A stretch of 13,320 bases of DNA from DASZMJ01 sp035551935 (GCA_035551935.1 DASZMJ010000013.1:1-13320); one strand, 5' to 3'. Positions 1 through 6,837 are shown, counted from the first letter of the stretch. The notes: generated by a model from the letters alone, not told the origin. Numbers and translations: made by a program.

Positions 1-65
1 ATCAGGTGGCGCCTGAGGATGGCGACCTTCTCAGGGGGCGTGTAGTTCTTGCGGGGCTTTCGCAT
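1..65 (-). CDS. IS3-type transposase orfA, N-terminal fragment (runs off the left edge)
   Basis: The minus strand reads from an ATG at 65 into the window edge and encodes MRKPRKNYTPPEKVAILRRH, then L. This is the typical opening of the helix-turn-helix transposase subunit (orfA) of IS3-type elements, which binds the element's ends. A strong ribosome binding site (GGGAGGAG) lies about 9 bases upstream of the ATG, which supports this start. Only 21 codons are inside the window, so the catalytic subunit and the far end of the element cannot be seen. Family assignment rests on this short N-terminus; IS66-type orfA is the main alternative. Confidence 0.7.
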   Translation of the reverse strand, partial: MRKPRKNYTPPEKVAILRRHL

Positions 66-323
66 CGGAGAAACTCCTCCCGAGTTGTAGTATAACTCGG
101 ACATGGCGTCTCTCCATTTCCGGCTGAAGCAAAACATTGACGAAACGCGCCGGATAGGATGTCATTGCCTCACGCCTCCGGCTGAGGGTGGCCGATCACC
201 GATTGTAGGGCGGTGTAGATCGGCGGTGTACTGAGCCACATAGGAACCAAACCGAAGGGCGCGGTCATCGAAGAATGTGCGCATGGCCGCATCACGTGCG
301 AATCAACGAGGGGGGTCCAACGC
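66..323. other. Intergenic leader region between the IS fragment and the first small ORF
   Basis: No confident gene is seen. The minus strand carries a 40-codon ORF (284 to 162) whose stop overlaps the start of a 44-codon ORF (165 to 31) in an ATGA arrangement. The second ORF runs antiparallel-frame through the transposase start, so it is probably chance. A short inverted repeat, GAGTT/AACTC, lies around 81-97 just upstream of the transposase ribosome binding site. The IS terminal repeat and its target duplication could not be identified. Confidence 0.4.
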
Positions 324-614
324 ATGCAAGCTCACAGTCTTAGTCTCCGAGCAGTGCTTTCTGGCGGGGAAGGCGACATCGAGGCTCAGATGCTTGAGCT
401 TGATATCGCCGTCCGGGCCAGCAGTCTAGAAGGCATGCTTCAAGAGTTCCAGCACGCCATCATCGTTCTTTACCGGGCGGCCAGGAAGCTCAAGGTGACA
501 CCGTTCGCCAACATCCCTCGCGCTCCCAAATCCTTCTACGAACTGTGGCAGATGTGCGACGGCGGCCATGCCGATCCTGTCGGTTCCATCACCCTGCCGG
601 ACGAAAGTTGCTGA
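324..614 (+). CDS. Small hypothetical protein, weakly HicB-like antitoxin
   Basis: This 96-residue protein has a good ribosome binding site (GAGGGGGG, about 6-8 bases before the ATG). Residues about 12-45 run LSGGEGDIEAQMLELDIAV followed by SSLEGMLQEFQHAI. That resembles the HicB antitoxin core, a beta strand ending in an LDIA-type turn and then a helix with SLEEA..NL..AI. The C-terminal half (KVTPFANIPRAPKSFYELW) is unfamiliar, and no DNA-binding domain is visible. A second small ORF follows on the same strand at 859, with a 123-bp miniature element between them. I infer a possible antitoxin role from fold-like similarity and gene order only; it could equally be an unrelated orphan. Confidence 0.55.
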   Translation: MQAHSLSLRAVLSGGEGDIEAQMLELDIAVRASSLEGMLQEFQHAIIVLYRAARKLKVTPFANIPRAPKSFYELWQMCDGGHADPVGSITLPDESC

Positions 615-652
615 CGCGCTCGCGACTGCCCTACGTGCAGATCGGCCCATTC

Positions 653-795
653 GGGTAGTCCCCAGGGCGAACGCACGTGTTTCGCAAATCCTTGTCCTGC
701 AAGGATTTGCAATCTAGTGCACGGAATTCAACTAGTCGCAAGTTCTTTGCAGACAAGGATTTGTGAATTAGATGCGTTTGCCCTGGGGTAGTCCC
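653..795. mobile_element. 123-bp palindromic miniature element, copy 1, with 10-bp target duplication
   Basis: The element occupies 663-785 and is flanked by direct repeats GGGTAGTCCC at 653-662 and 786-795. Its ends are CAGGGCGAACGCA and, reversed, CAGGGCAAACGCA. The outer 32 bases at each end pair with about six mismatches. Inside, GCAAATCCTTG and CAAGGATTTGC form a perfect 11-bp stem, and the inner halves also pair loosely, so the whole unit can fold as a long hairpin. It is clearly AT-richer than its surroundings and has no coding capacity. It matches the copy at 2176-2298 base for base. CAGGG ends with roughly 8-10-bp duplications recall the ISAs1 family, so a MITE mobilised by an ISAs1-like transposase is my best guess. 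Confidence 0.88.
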
Positions 796-858
796 CATCC
801 TCAAGATGCTCGCGGCTGCGGCCTGAGGGTGTGAAACTTCGTAGCGGAGACCGCTTCG

Positions 859-1137
859 GTGCCAGATAATCCACCTGGCCCTGTGAAGGGCATTCCCATC
901 AACAGTGCCACATGGGGCCAGGTGCTAGAGAAACTGCGCGAGGCAGGAGTAATCGCCGACTCGGTAGACGAGGGTTCATTCCTTCGCCGAGAAGTTGATA
1001 GCGGCACCCATCTTTACCCGCTGCCTCGGAACTTCAATCCCGAGGCATATATCGGGAATCTGGTTTTCGATTCTGTCATCAGAAACTTAAGAATCGACAA
1101 ACATAAATATTTTCAAGGTTGGTATGATGTCTTCTAG
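859..1137 (+). CDS. Small hypothetical protein, possibly HicA-like
   Basis: A GTG-started 92-residue ORF with a GGAGA sequence about 8 bases upstream. Its base composition is AT-richer than most of the window, which suggests recent acquisition. The order is a helix (TWGQVLEKLREAGVIAD), a strand pair (GSFLRREV, THLYPLP) and a helix (GNLVFDSVIRNLRIDKHKYF). This loosely follows HicA mRNA interferases, where a GSH motif precedes a VPxH strand and a final helix ending in a lysine/IsxxxF segment. Here GSF replaces GSH, so the usual catalytic histidine is absent if the alignment is right. The upstream HicB-like ORF would be its partner; without the inserted element the two would be about 112 bases apart. 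Function is uncertain, and it may be inactive or unrelated. Confidence 0.45.
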   Translation: MPDNPPGPVKGIPINSATWGQVLEKLREAGVIADSVDEGSFLRREVDSGTHLYPLPRNFNPEAYIGNLVFDSVIRNLRIDKHKYFQGWYDVF

Positions 1138-1141
1138 ATAA

Positions 1142-2627
1142 CTAGAGACAATCCTGCACGCATATTCTCGGGTACGTTCCCGCTTCCACGGCTTCGACCG
1201 GTTTCGGCGACTTGTCTTCGCACTTCCAGAACTCCGCTTCGACGCCGAGTTCGAAGGTGCTCTGGATTAGCACGCACAGGTTATGGCAGAGCACCTTGCA
1301 GATCGCCTCGTTGACCATCGCGGCGTCCGTCTTCGACCGCAGCGAGTCGCCGAACTTCGCCTTGACCATCGAGAAGGTCGTCTCGACGTTGCTCCGCTTG
1401 TGGTAGTGGGCGAGGAAGTCGTCCCGGTTGAAGTTGTAGTAGTGGAACATCTTCGCCAGCGTGCCACCCTGCGCCGCCGTCGTGCCCGCCTTGAAGGCGA
1501 TGAACGGCGTGCCCCCTAACGCGGCTACGGCGTCGGCATTGTCGTAGCTCATGTACGCCGAGTCGGCCGAGACTTCGCCGATCGTGAAGCCACGCTTCGC
1601 CGTTGCGTCCAGCAACCCCTTGAACCGGGGGCAGTCGGCCGCGTAGCGTTCGTCGATCTGGACCGCCGTGACGATGTTCGTCTTCACGCCGGTCATCAGG
1701 TGGACCTTGACCCAATCGTATTCTTGCTTGACGACCCCATACTTGTGATCGAACCATCGCACGAATCGGGACGTGGCGAATCCGCTTGAGTCGATGGCGA
1801 AGTCGGACTCGACCGAGCGGAGCGGCGCGGCGGCCTCCGCGATCAGTCGCATGAGGATCGGCGTCATCGCCTTGTCCTCCAAGTAGCGACAGATGGATGA
1901 GTAGTGCGGCGCGCAGGAGAGGAAGCCCTTGGCGTGGGCGTCTCGCATGTCGCACGACGCGCGCCGGCCCGAGACGGTCGAATAGACCTTGAAGGCGCAG
2001 GCGAACACCCGATCGGCCATCGGCACGGGCGTCTGCCCTCCCTTGGGGTTGGCAGGCGGCTCGGCGACGCCCCGGCTCAGTTCCGCCAGGAGCGACTGGA
2101 GCTTGTCCTTCTCATTGATCTGTGCCGCGTTGTAGGCGGGCCAATTCTGCTTGTAGGTCGGCCGGGATGCCGTCGCAGGGCGAACGCACGTGTTTCGCAA
2201 ATCCTTGTCCTGCAAGGATTTGCAATCTAGTGCACGGAATTCAACTAGTCGCAAGTTCTTTGCAGACAAGGATTTGTGAATTAGATGCGTTTGCCCTGGA
2301 TGCCGTCGTCTGGCGGCCCAGCGTCAGCGTCTCGGTGGTCGTGACCGACCCGTCCGGTTGGCTCTCCCGCTCGATCGTATACCGCACGGCATAGACGTGC
2401 TTGCACGGCTCGCCCCGCTCGGCATAGTCGGGGCAGGTGCATTGCGGGACGAAGGGCCCTGCCTTGAGGTTGACGCGATAGGCCCCTTTTCCGGTCTGAC
2501 TCGGCACGACCCATTGGCCATTGACTTCAGTGATCTTGGTCACGGCGGCGATGGCCAGGCCCCGCTGGCGGCGGGCCTCGGTCGGGTCGATCGCCTTGGA
2601 CTCGGCGGGCGTGATGTTCGCGGACAT
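1142..2627 (-). pseudogene. SWIM zinc-finger plus DDE transposase, disrupted by a miniature element
   Basis: Read from ATG 2627, the N-terminal part starts MSANITPAESKAID and contains a SWIM motif, CTCPDYAERGEPCKH (CxC-x9-CxH). The C-terminal part is an IS4/IS5-type DDE domain. The first Asp lies in AIDSSGF, the second in SADSAYMS, and the Glu lies in YHKRSNVETTFSMVK, which fits the Y-x2-R-x3-E-x6-K signature. The 123-bp element at 2176-2298 plus its 10-bp duplication adds 133 bases and shifts the frame. Removing them joins ...RQTTAS to RPTYKQNW in frame, giving a product of about 450 residues. The N-terminal part now stops inside the element at 2241-2243, and the C-terminal part is open only from a TTG inside it (2269). 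Transposition by this copy is therefore probably lost. The exact ends of the IS were not found. Confidence 0.85.
2166..2308. mobile_element. 123-bp palindromic miniature element, copy 2, inside the transposase gene
   Basis: The element occupies 2176-2298 and is flanked by perfect 10-bp direct repeats GATGCCGTCG at 2166-2175 and 2299-2308. It is identical to the copy at 663-785 and lies in the same orientation. The interrupted gene gives an independent proof of the insertion boundaries: deleting the element and one repeat restores the transposase frame. The identity of the two copies implies recent movement. Confidence 0.92.
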
Positions 2628-2714
2628 GGACGGGCCCTTCCCCGGAAGGGGCGGGCCCGGTAGAATGGGGGTTGCTGTGACGCCATTCGGGCGAGCCTGC
2701 CCGAGTGACCGAGC

Positions 2715-2751
2715 CCCCATGCGATTGTTCCACCAATCGCATGGGGTTTTT
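2715..2751 (+). terminator. Strong hairpin plus T-run in the transposase leader
   Basis: A perfect 13-bp stem (CCCCATGCGATTG at 2715-2727, its complement at 2734-2746) with a 6-base loop is followed by TTTTT at 2747-2751. This is a textbook rho-independent terminator on the plus strand. No plus-strand gene ends just before it. On the minus strand it lies about 90 bases upstream of the transposase ATG, so it may instead be a leader structure that limits transposase expression from outside transcripts. Confidence 0.65.
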
Positions 2752-3134
2752 GTTGGTGTCAACGCCCCATCATTGTCATCGAAGACGTAGAAAAAGTCAA
2801 AGAAAATCTGCTTTGGATCAATGCGTTTTCTCATGTCGCTAATCGCGGCAGGATAAGCAATTCGGGAATCCTAACCCCGTCGGCGCCGGCCGTCCCGACC
2901 GCCCCGCGAGTGACACCCGAATCCGGCATTTCCGGTCCCCCGCATGACGGCCGGGGATCGGCCCCGCGCAATACCCCTTCGGGCGGCACGCGAGATAGAC
3001 AAGTGCCCACTTGAACAAGCACGTCCCGATCCGTGGCGCGTCTTGAGCTTGAGAGGGGTTCGCCGGCCGCTGCGCCATATTAAGAGAATCCCGGCCGGGG
3101 CTCGTGCATCAGCCCGGCGGCCTGTGCATCAGAA

Positions 3135-3593
3135 TTGGCCTGTGCAACAAAGCCCGCCGCGCCCGACTACCTCTGGGCCCAGCACCACAACGGCATCTTC
3201 CGGTCCACCGACGACTCCGCCTCCTGGCAGGAGATCACCGCCGCCGCCCCCTCGCTGTTCGGCTTCGCCGTCGCCGTCCACCCCCGCGACCCCGACACCG
3301 CCTGGTTCGTCCCCGGCCACTCCGACCAGAAGCGCATCCCCGTCTCCGGCCGCGTCGTCGTCACCCGCACCCGCGACGGCGGCCGCACCTTCGACGTCCT
3401 GACCTCCGGCCTCCCCCAGCGCCACGCCTACGACCTCGTCTTCCGCCACTGCCTCGACATCGACTCCACCGGCGACGTCCTCGCCTTCGGCTCCACCACC
3501 GGCTCCCTCTGGGCCACCGACGACGCCGGCGACTCGTGGCAGACCGTCACGAACCACCTGCCTCCGGTGTACTGCGTTCGATTCGCGGCCTGA
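3135..3593 (+). pseudogene. C-terminal remnant of a BNR/sialidase-like beta-propeller protein
   Basis: The frame encodes DYLWAQHHNGIFRSTDDSAS and onward, with three Asp-box repeats (S/T-x-D-x-(G/S)-x-(S/T)-(W/F)): STDDSASW, TRDGGRTF and TDDAGDSW. These are typical of BNR/exo-alpha-sialidase and photosystem-stability-factor-like propellers. Only about 145 recognisable residues are present, roughly the last third to half of such proteins. The frame opens at a TAA at 3081 and the first possible start is TTG 3135, immediately before the conserved part; the upstream residues look unrelated. I read this as a 5'-truncated gene next to the mobile island. It ends in ...PVYCVRFAA, a natural terminus. 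Some chance remains that it is a short expressed protein. Confidence 0.65.
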
Positions 3594-3611
3594 GCTCTCG
3601 CTTTCTCCTTC

Positions 3612-3645
3612 GGTGGCGCCGGTGGGGAAGGCCACCGACGCCACC
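3612..3645 (+). terminator. Hairpin after the BNR remnant
   Basis: GGTGGCG (3612-3618) pairs with CGCCACC (3639-3645), and inside it GGTGG (3621-3625) pairs with CCACC (3632-3636), separated by a 2x2 internal loop. No T-run follows. It lies 18 bases after the stop codon of the BNR-type frame and before the lipoprotein start, so it is a plausible terminator or RNA-stability hairpin. Confidence 0.45.
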
Positions 3646-3667
3646 CCCCTTCGCGGGAGTGCTCCCG

Positions 3668-4144
3668 ATGCGACGGACCATCCCCGGTCGGATCCTCCTG
3701 CTCCTCCTGGCCCCGACCGCCGGTTGTCAGGTCCTCGGCGCGCGGCCGGCTGAGGTGCCGCAGGACGAGCGGACGGTGGCCCGGACGATCTCCGCAGCGA
3801 AGTTCGAGATCGTGAGCGCGGCCGTGCAGAAGACCCTCAAGGACCACGACGTCGTCCGCGCCGTCGCCGGCTTCGACTTTTCGCGGCCCGTCCACACGAC
3901 CTGGTACTCGCGCAGGGCCCCCTTCGGCAAGGTCGCGACCCGCGCGCTGGAGAACGGCGACCGGACCATCACCGTCAAGATCGTCCAGGAGTCCTCCGGT
4001 TGCGTCGTCACCGCCCGCGTCTCCACCGACACGCCCGGCGACCCCGCCCGTTCGGCTGCGCTCATGGACAGGCTCGAGGAGTCGATCGGGGTCGAGTTCT
4101 GGAGCCAGCCGGGCGGCCCGCTCGCGCCCGGAGGCGCGAAGTGA
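3668..4144 (+). CDS. Small lipoprotein of unknown function
   Basis: The 158-residue product starts MRRTIPGRILLLLLAPTAGC: a basic N-terminus, a hydrophobic stretch and a lipobox ending in Cys20. It is therefore probably lipidated and anchored to a membrane facing the periplasm. The mature part (about 21-158) is a mixed alpha/beta domain with FEIVSAAVQKTLKDHDVV, a strand-rich centre (TWYSRRAPFGKVATRAL, RTITVKIVQESSGCVVTARV) and a C-terminal helix (AALMDRLEESIGVEFW). I do not recognise the family. ATG 3668 is preferred because GGGAG lies 8 bases upstream and the signal begins there; the longer frame from 3104 overlaps the BNR gene and is arginine/proline-rich shadow sequence. Confidence 0.8.
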   Translation: MRRTIPGRILLLLLAPTAGCQVLGARPAEVPQDERTVARTISAAKFEIVSAAVQKTLKDHDVVRAVAGFDFSRPVHTTWYSRRAPFGKVATRALENGDRTITVKIVQESSGCVVTARVSTDTPGDPARSAALMDRLEESIGVEFWSQPGGPLAPGGAK

Positions 4145-4325
4145 CGGGCCTTCGGATCGTCAAGTTGCTCCACGCACCGAGGGGCGGATAGAATCAGGAA
4201 CGTCATCGCCCGAGTATCTTGACGTCGATCCCCGGAGCCTCCACCTGCCGGGGAGCCGGCTCGGCGGCGCCGATCCGTTCAAGCTCCAGCGGCAGATCGC
4301 CGTATTCGGCGCCAGCCAGGTCGGC

Positions 4326-4730
4326 ATGCCCCCGCCCTGGGTCTATCGCGGGTCCGACGGCGCATTGATGCTGAGCGATGGCGTGACGCGGGCGACCCGC
4401 ATCGCCAAACTCTCCCCGGGCACGACGATCCGAGTCGAGGTCGTCCGCACGCTCAGGGTGCCCCTTGGCCACTTCCCCACGATCGGAGCGACCCTCCCCA
4501 TGAACCCGTCCGATCGCGACGAACTCCTCCACGTCCTGGCGCGGTTCGGCGAGCACGCCCCGGACATGCGGTTCGGCCAGCTCATCGCCAACCTCGCCTT
4601 CCTCGCCCGCGCCGGCGGCCCCTCCGACATCTGGGACGTCGAGGACGCCGAATTGCTCGCCGCCGCCCGCAGCTTCCTCCTCGACCTCGAACGCCGCAGC
4701 GCGGCCCTGGCCTCCGCGGCCACGTCCTGA
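4326..4730 (+). CDS. Hypothetical protein with a ParB/Srx-like core; true start unclear
   Basis: From ATG 4326 the product has 134 residues. Residues 5-50 read WVYRGSDGALMLSDGVTRAT then RIAKLSPGTTIRVEVV. The DGVTRATRIAK segment resembles the (D/N)GxHR core of ParB/sulfiredoxin-fold domains, which I use only as a weak structural hint. The C-terminal half is helical (DELLHVLARFGEHAPDMRFG, AARSFLLDLERRSAAL). The same frame stays open upstream and reads like protein (EYLDVDPRSLHLPG, GGADPFKLQRQIAVFGASQV) back to about 4200, but contains no ATG, GTG or TTG. An ACG at 4200 with a GGGGCGG about 12 bases upstream sits where a start would be expected. Either translation begins at 4326, or the real start is non-standard or mutated. 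Confidence 0.6.
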   Translation: MPPPWVYRGSDGALMLSDGVTRATRIAKLSPGTTIRVEVVRTLRVPLGHFPTIGATLPMNPSDRDELLHVLARFGEHAPDMRFGQLIANLAFLARAGGPSDIWDVEDAELLAAARSFLLDLERRSAALASAATS

Positions 4731-5052
4731 GCCTCCGAACTCCCGCGCTCGGCGGGTGGCCGGGACTGCAAGCTGAGGCCGTCCGCGAAGGCCACCGATG
4801 CCAGGGAACATCTCCGGTCGGATTGTCGCGAAACCCCCGCCCCGGCCGCGACCACCGGTCGTCAAGCGATCGGCCCTCAATCTAACAAGGCATGTACTAT
4901 TATTATTGATTAGTGAGATTGACACACATGGCCGTTCTCGCCCTAATGGGTCGAGTTCCCGAGCACCGCGAGGTCGCGGTGCGAGCGGCCGGGACGTGCG
5001 GACGTGCAAGCCCACAGACCGGCGACCCTTGCCAGCACGACGAGGTCAAGCC
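4731..5052. other. Intergenic region with an AT-rich patch and candidate promoter
   Basis: No gene is supported here. An AT-rich patch at about 4879-4925 stands out from the GC-rich background. A possible sigma-70-type promoter follows at 4919-4947, and a hairpin (GCACCGCG/CGCGGTGC, 4963-4982) lies in the presumed leader of the gene at 5053. A looser inverted repeat, GGTGGCC/GGCCACC, occurs at 4755-4761 and 4790-4796. Confidence 0.5.
4919..4947 (+). promoter_or_regulatory. Candidate sigma-70 promoter for the SnoaL-like gene
   Basis: TTGACA at 4919-4924, a 17-base spacer and CCTAAT at 4942-4947 (four of six matches to TATAAT). It sits at the edge of the AT-rich patch, about 100 bases before the ATG at 5053. 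The -35 is perfect but the -10 is weak, so this is only a candidate. Confidence 0.35.
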
Positions 5053-5532
5053 ATGAGAAGCCGTTCCCTGTTCGCGATGATCCTCCTGGCGGCGCCGGCC
5101 CTGGCGTTCGGCGAGGACGAGGACGCCAAGGCCATGGCCGCGGCCAAGGAGACCCTGGATCGCGGCGCGGAGCTGTTCGACAAGCGGGACGCGAAGGCGA
5201 TGGCGGCGACTTTCCTCGAGGACGCGGAGATCCTCCTCATCAAGCACGACTCCGATTCGGGCCGCATCGTCATCGACGCCCGGCGCGGCCGGGCCGAGAT
5301 CGAGAAGGCCTACGACGAGATCTTCAAGGACCGCGCGCCCGAGCACCGGTGCCGCAACACGGTCGAGTCCGCCCGCTTCCTCGCCCCCGACCTGCTGCTG
5401 ATTCGGGGCAAATTCTCCCTGAACGTCGACCAGGATGACTCCCTCCAGTTCGTCCAGGTCCGCGCCCGCGAGGGGGACCACTGGAAGGTCGTGACCATGC
5501 AACTGCTGGAGTTGCCCGACCGCAATCCCTGA
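5053..5532 (+). CDS. Secreted SnoaL/NTF2-like protein (DUF4440-type)
   Basis: The 159-residue product has a signal peptide (MRSRSLFAMILLAAPALAFG; cleavage near residue 18-20). It is followed by a cone-fold NTF2-like domain: a first helix AAKETLDRGAELFDKRDAKA and MAATFLEDAEILL, a central part GRAEIEKAYDEIF, and strands ESARFLAPDLLLIRGKFSL, FVQVRAREGDHWKVVTMQLL. This layout matches the SgcJ/EcaC/DUF4440 group of SnoaL-like proteins, some of which are small-molecule binding or enzymatic and many of which have no known function. The exported form and lack of an enzyme partner leave the role open. GAGG lies about 8 bases before the ATG. The longer frame from 4798 lacks protein-like sequence. The gene converges on the minus-strand ORF at 5899. 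Confidence 0.82.
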   Translation: MRSRSLFAMILLAAPALAFGEDEDAKAMAAAKETLDRGAELFDKRDAKAMAATFLEDAEILLIKHDSDSGRIVIDARRGRAEIEKAYDEIFKDRAPEHRCRNTVESARFLAPDLLLIRGKFSLNVDQDDSLQFVQVRAREGDHWKVVTMQLLELPDRNP

Positions 5533-5640
5533 CGTCGCCCCCTCACGAACGCCCGGGGATGGATTCGCCGTAGGCGTTTCGGCGGAAGTTGCCGCGAACG
5601 CCGACCCCGGCGTTCGCGGCCGCCTATCCCTGTCTCGGTT

Positions 5641-5671
5641 GGGTGGCTGGGGCCTGCGGCCCCAGCCACCC
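5641..5671. terminator. Perfect hairpin between convergent genes
   Basis: A 14-bp perfect stem (5641-5654 with 5658-5671; core GGTGGCTGGGGCC) with a 3-base TGC loop lies between the plus-strand gene ending at 5532 and the minus-strand gene ending at 5693. No T-run is present on either side. Its symmetry and position suggest a shared bidirectional terminator. Confidence 0.6.
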
Positions 5672-5692
5672 GGCCGGGGTGGACCGGTGCGG

Positions 5693-5899
5693 CTACTGGC
5701 GGCCGGCTTGCTGGTTGCCGCGGCCGATGTCGACCATGTGGTCGCGGATCGAGGCCTCGCGGTCGCGGGCCTCGGCCGACTCGTGGGCCTCGCGGGCCTC
5801 TTCGGCCTTGGTGGCGTCGGTCTCCTGCGGCGGGCCGCCCTGGCCGGGGCCTTGCTGGTCGCGGAGGTCGAGCGGCCGGGGTTCCTTGGGCTTGCTCAT
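5693..5899 (-). CDS. Small charged hypothetical protein
   Basis: A 68-residue, highly hydrophilic protein beginning MSKPKEPRPLDLRDQQGPGQ and ending in DHMVDIGRGNQQAGRQ. Its middle is an alanine/glutamate/arginine helix (ATKAEEAREAHESAEARDRE) with no hydrophobic core, so it is probably extended or a single charged helix. No signal peptide or membrane segment is visible. The ribosome binding site is very strong (GGAAGGAGG, 6 bases before the ATG), which argues that the gene is real. It lies 98 bases downstream of the ExeA-like gene on the same strand, but its own good start signals suggest separate expression. I do not recognise a function. Confidence 0.65.
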   Translation of the reverse strand: MSKPKEPRPLDLRDQQGPGQGGPPQETDATKAEEAREAHESAEARDREASIRDHMVDIGRGNQQAGRQ

Positions 5900-5997
5900 G
5901 GGGGTCCTCCTTCCTGGGTGCGATTTCCGAACGAGGCTGACTCCCCACCAAGGGTAGCAAGCCCCATACCCCGGCCGCCACGACTTTCCCGGGGCCC

Positions 5998-6801
5998 TCA
6001 GGCGGCGAGGTCGTCGGGGAAGGCCTCGCGCACCGCGGCGGCGACGGTGGCGGCGTCGGGGCGGTCGCGGCCGGAGGCGAAGGCGATCAGGAGGGAGAGG
6101 TCCGCCAGGCGGTTGAGCCGGCGCGGCAGGCCGTCGGCGGCGCGGTGGAGGGCCGAGAGGGATTCCGAGTCGAAGAGTTCGGACTTCGCGCCGGCGCGGT
6201 CGAGGCGGCCGAGGACGTAGGAGGCCGAGTCGGCCTCACTTAAGGGGCCGAGGAGTACGCGGGCGGTGAGGCGGTCGGCGAAGGGGCCTGGGAGGGAGAG
6301 CAAGACCTCCGGATTGCCGACGAGCAGGAGCGAGAGATCGGGAGGGCCGGCGGAGGCGAAGTTCAGGAGGAGCCGGAGGGCCTCGAAGGTGGCCGGGTCG
6401 GCGATGAGGTGGGCCTCGTCGAGGAGGACGAGCGGGCGCTCGCCCCGGAGGGCCGCGGCCGTCAGGGCCGAGCGGAGGCGCTTGACCGTGCCGGCGAGGG
6501 TCGCGGCCGGCGGGCCGGGGGCGTTGAGGTCGTCGGCGAGCAGGCCGAGCAGCTCGGGAGCGGGCAACGCGGGGAAGGTGAGATGCGCCGCCGGCCCGCC
6601 GAGCTCGACGGCGAGCGACCGGGCCAGCGTCGTCTTGCCCGATCCCGGCGGCCCGAACAGCAAGGCCGGCCCCTGGCCGTGCTCCAGGCCGTATCGCAAG
6701 CGGTGCCGCGCCGACTCGTGCCCCGCCAGGGCCACGGCCCGGCTCGGGTCCGTCGTCTCGGCGAACGGGCGCGGGGAGAGGCCGAAGTGGGGCTCGTACA
6801 T
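5998..6801 (-). CDS. ExeA-like AAA ATPase of an exopolysaccharide-type operon
   Basis: The 267-residue protein opens with MYEPHFGLSPRPFAETTDP, the hallmark N-terminus of the ExeA/GspA group. It then has a Walker A motif GPPGSGKTT (about 50-58), a Walker B LVLLDEAHLI (about 124-133), and a C-terminal helical lid with LPRRLNRLADLSLLIA. ExeA-type ATPases act in assembly of cell-envelope structures, and stand-alone versions such as this one, without the peptidoglycan-binding domain of true ExeA, are common in exosortase/polysaccharide loci. The gene starts 36 bases after a CpsD-like gene and is very probably cotranscribed with it. No clear ribosome binding site precedes the ATG, so translation may depend on the upstream gene. 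The substrate is not known. Confidence 0.85.
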   Translation of the reverse strand: MYEPHFGLSPRPFAETTDPSRAVALAGHESARHRLRYGLEHGQGPALLFGPPGSGKTTLARSLAVELGGPAAHLTFPALPAPELLGLLADDLNAPGPPAATLAGTVKRLRSALTAAALRGERPLVLLDEAHLIADPATFEALRLLLNFASAGPPDLSLLLVGNPEVLLSLPGPFADRLTARVLLGPLSEADSASYVLGRLDRAGAKSELFDSESLSALHRAADGLPRRLNRLADLSLLIAFASGRDRPDAATVAAAVREAFPDDLAA

Positions 6802-6837
6802 GGGAGGGCAGAGGGCAAAGGACCAATGCGAGCCAGA

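Noticed and set aside
31..284. Two short coupled ORFs on the minus strand (284-162 and 165-31) with ATGA overlap
   Set aside because: Both are under 45 codons, not recognisable, and the second overlaps the better-supported transposase start in another frame.
1151..2854. ATCCTGC (1151-1157) and GCAGGAT (2848-2854) as terminal repeats of the SWIM transposon
   Set aside because: Only seven bases match, no target duplication flanks them, and the left one lies inside the transposase coding end.
3104..3667. Upstream extension of the lipoprotein ORF
   Set aside because: It overlaps the BNR frame, is almost all Arg/Pro/His, and would place the lipoprotein signal in the middle of the protein.
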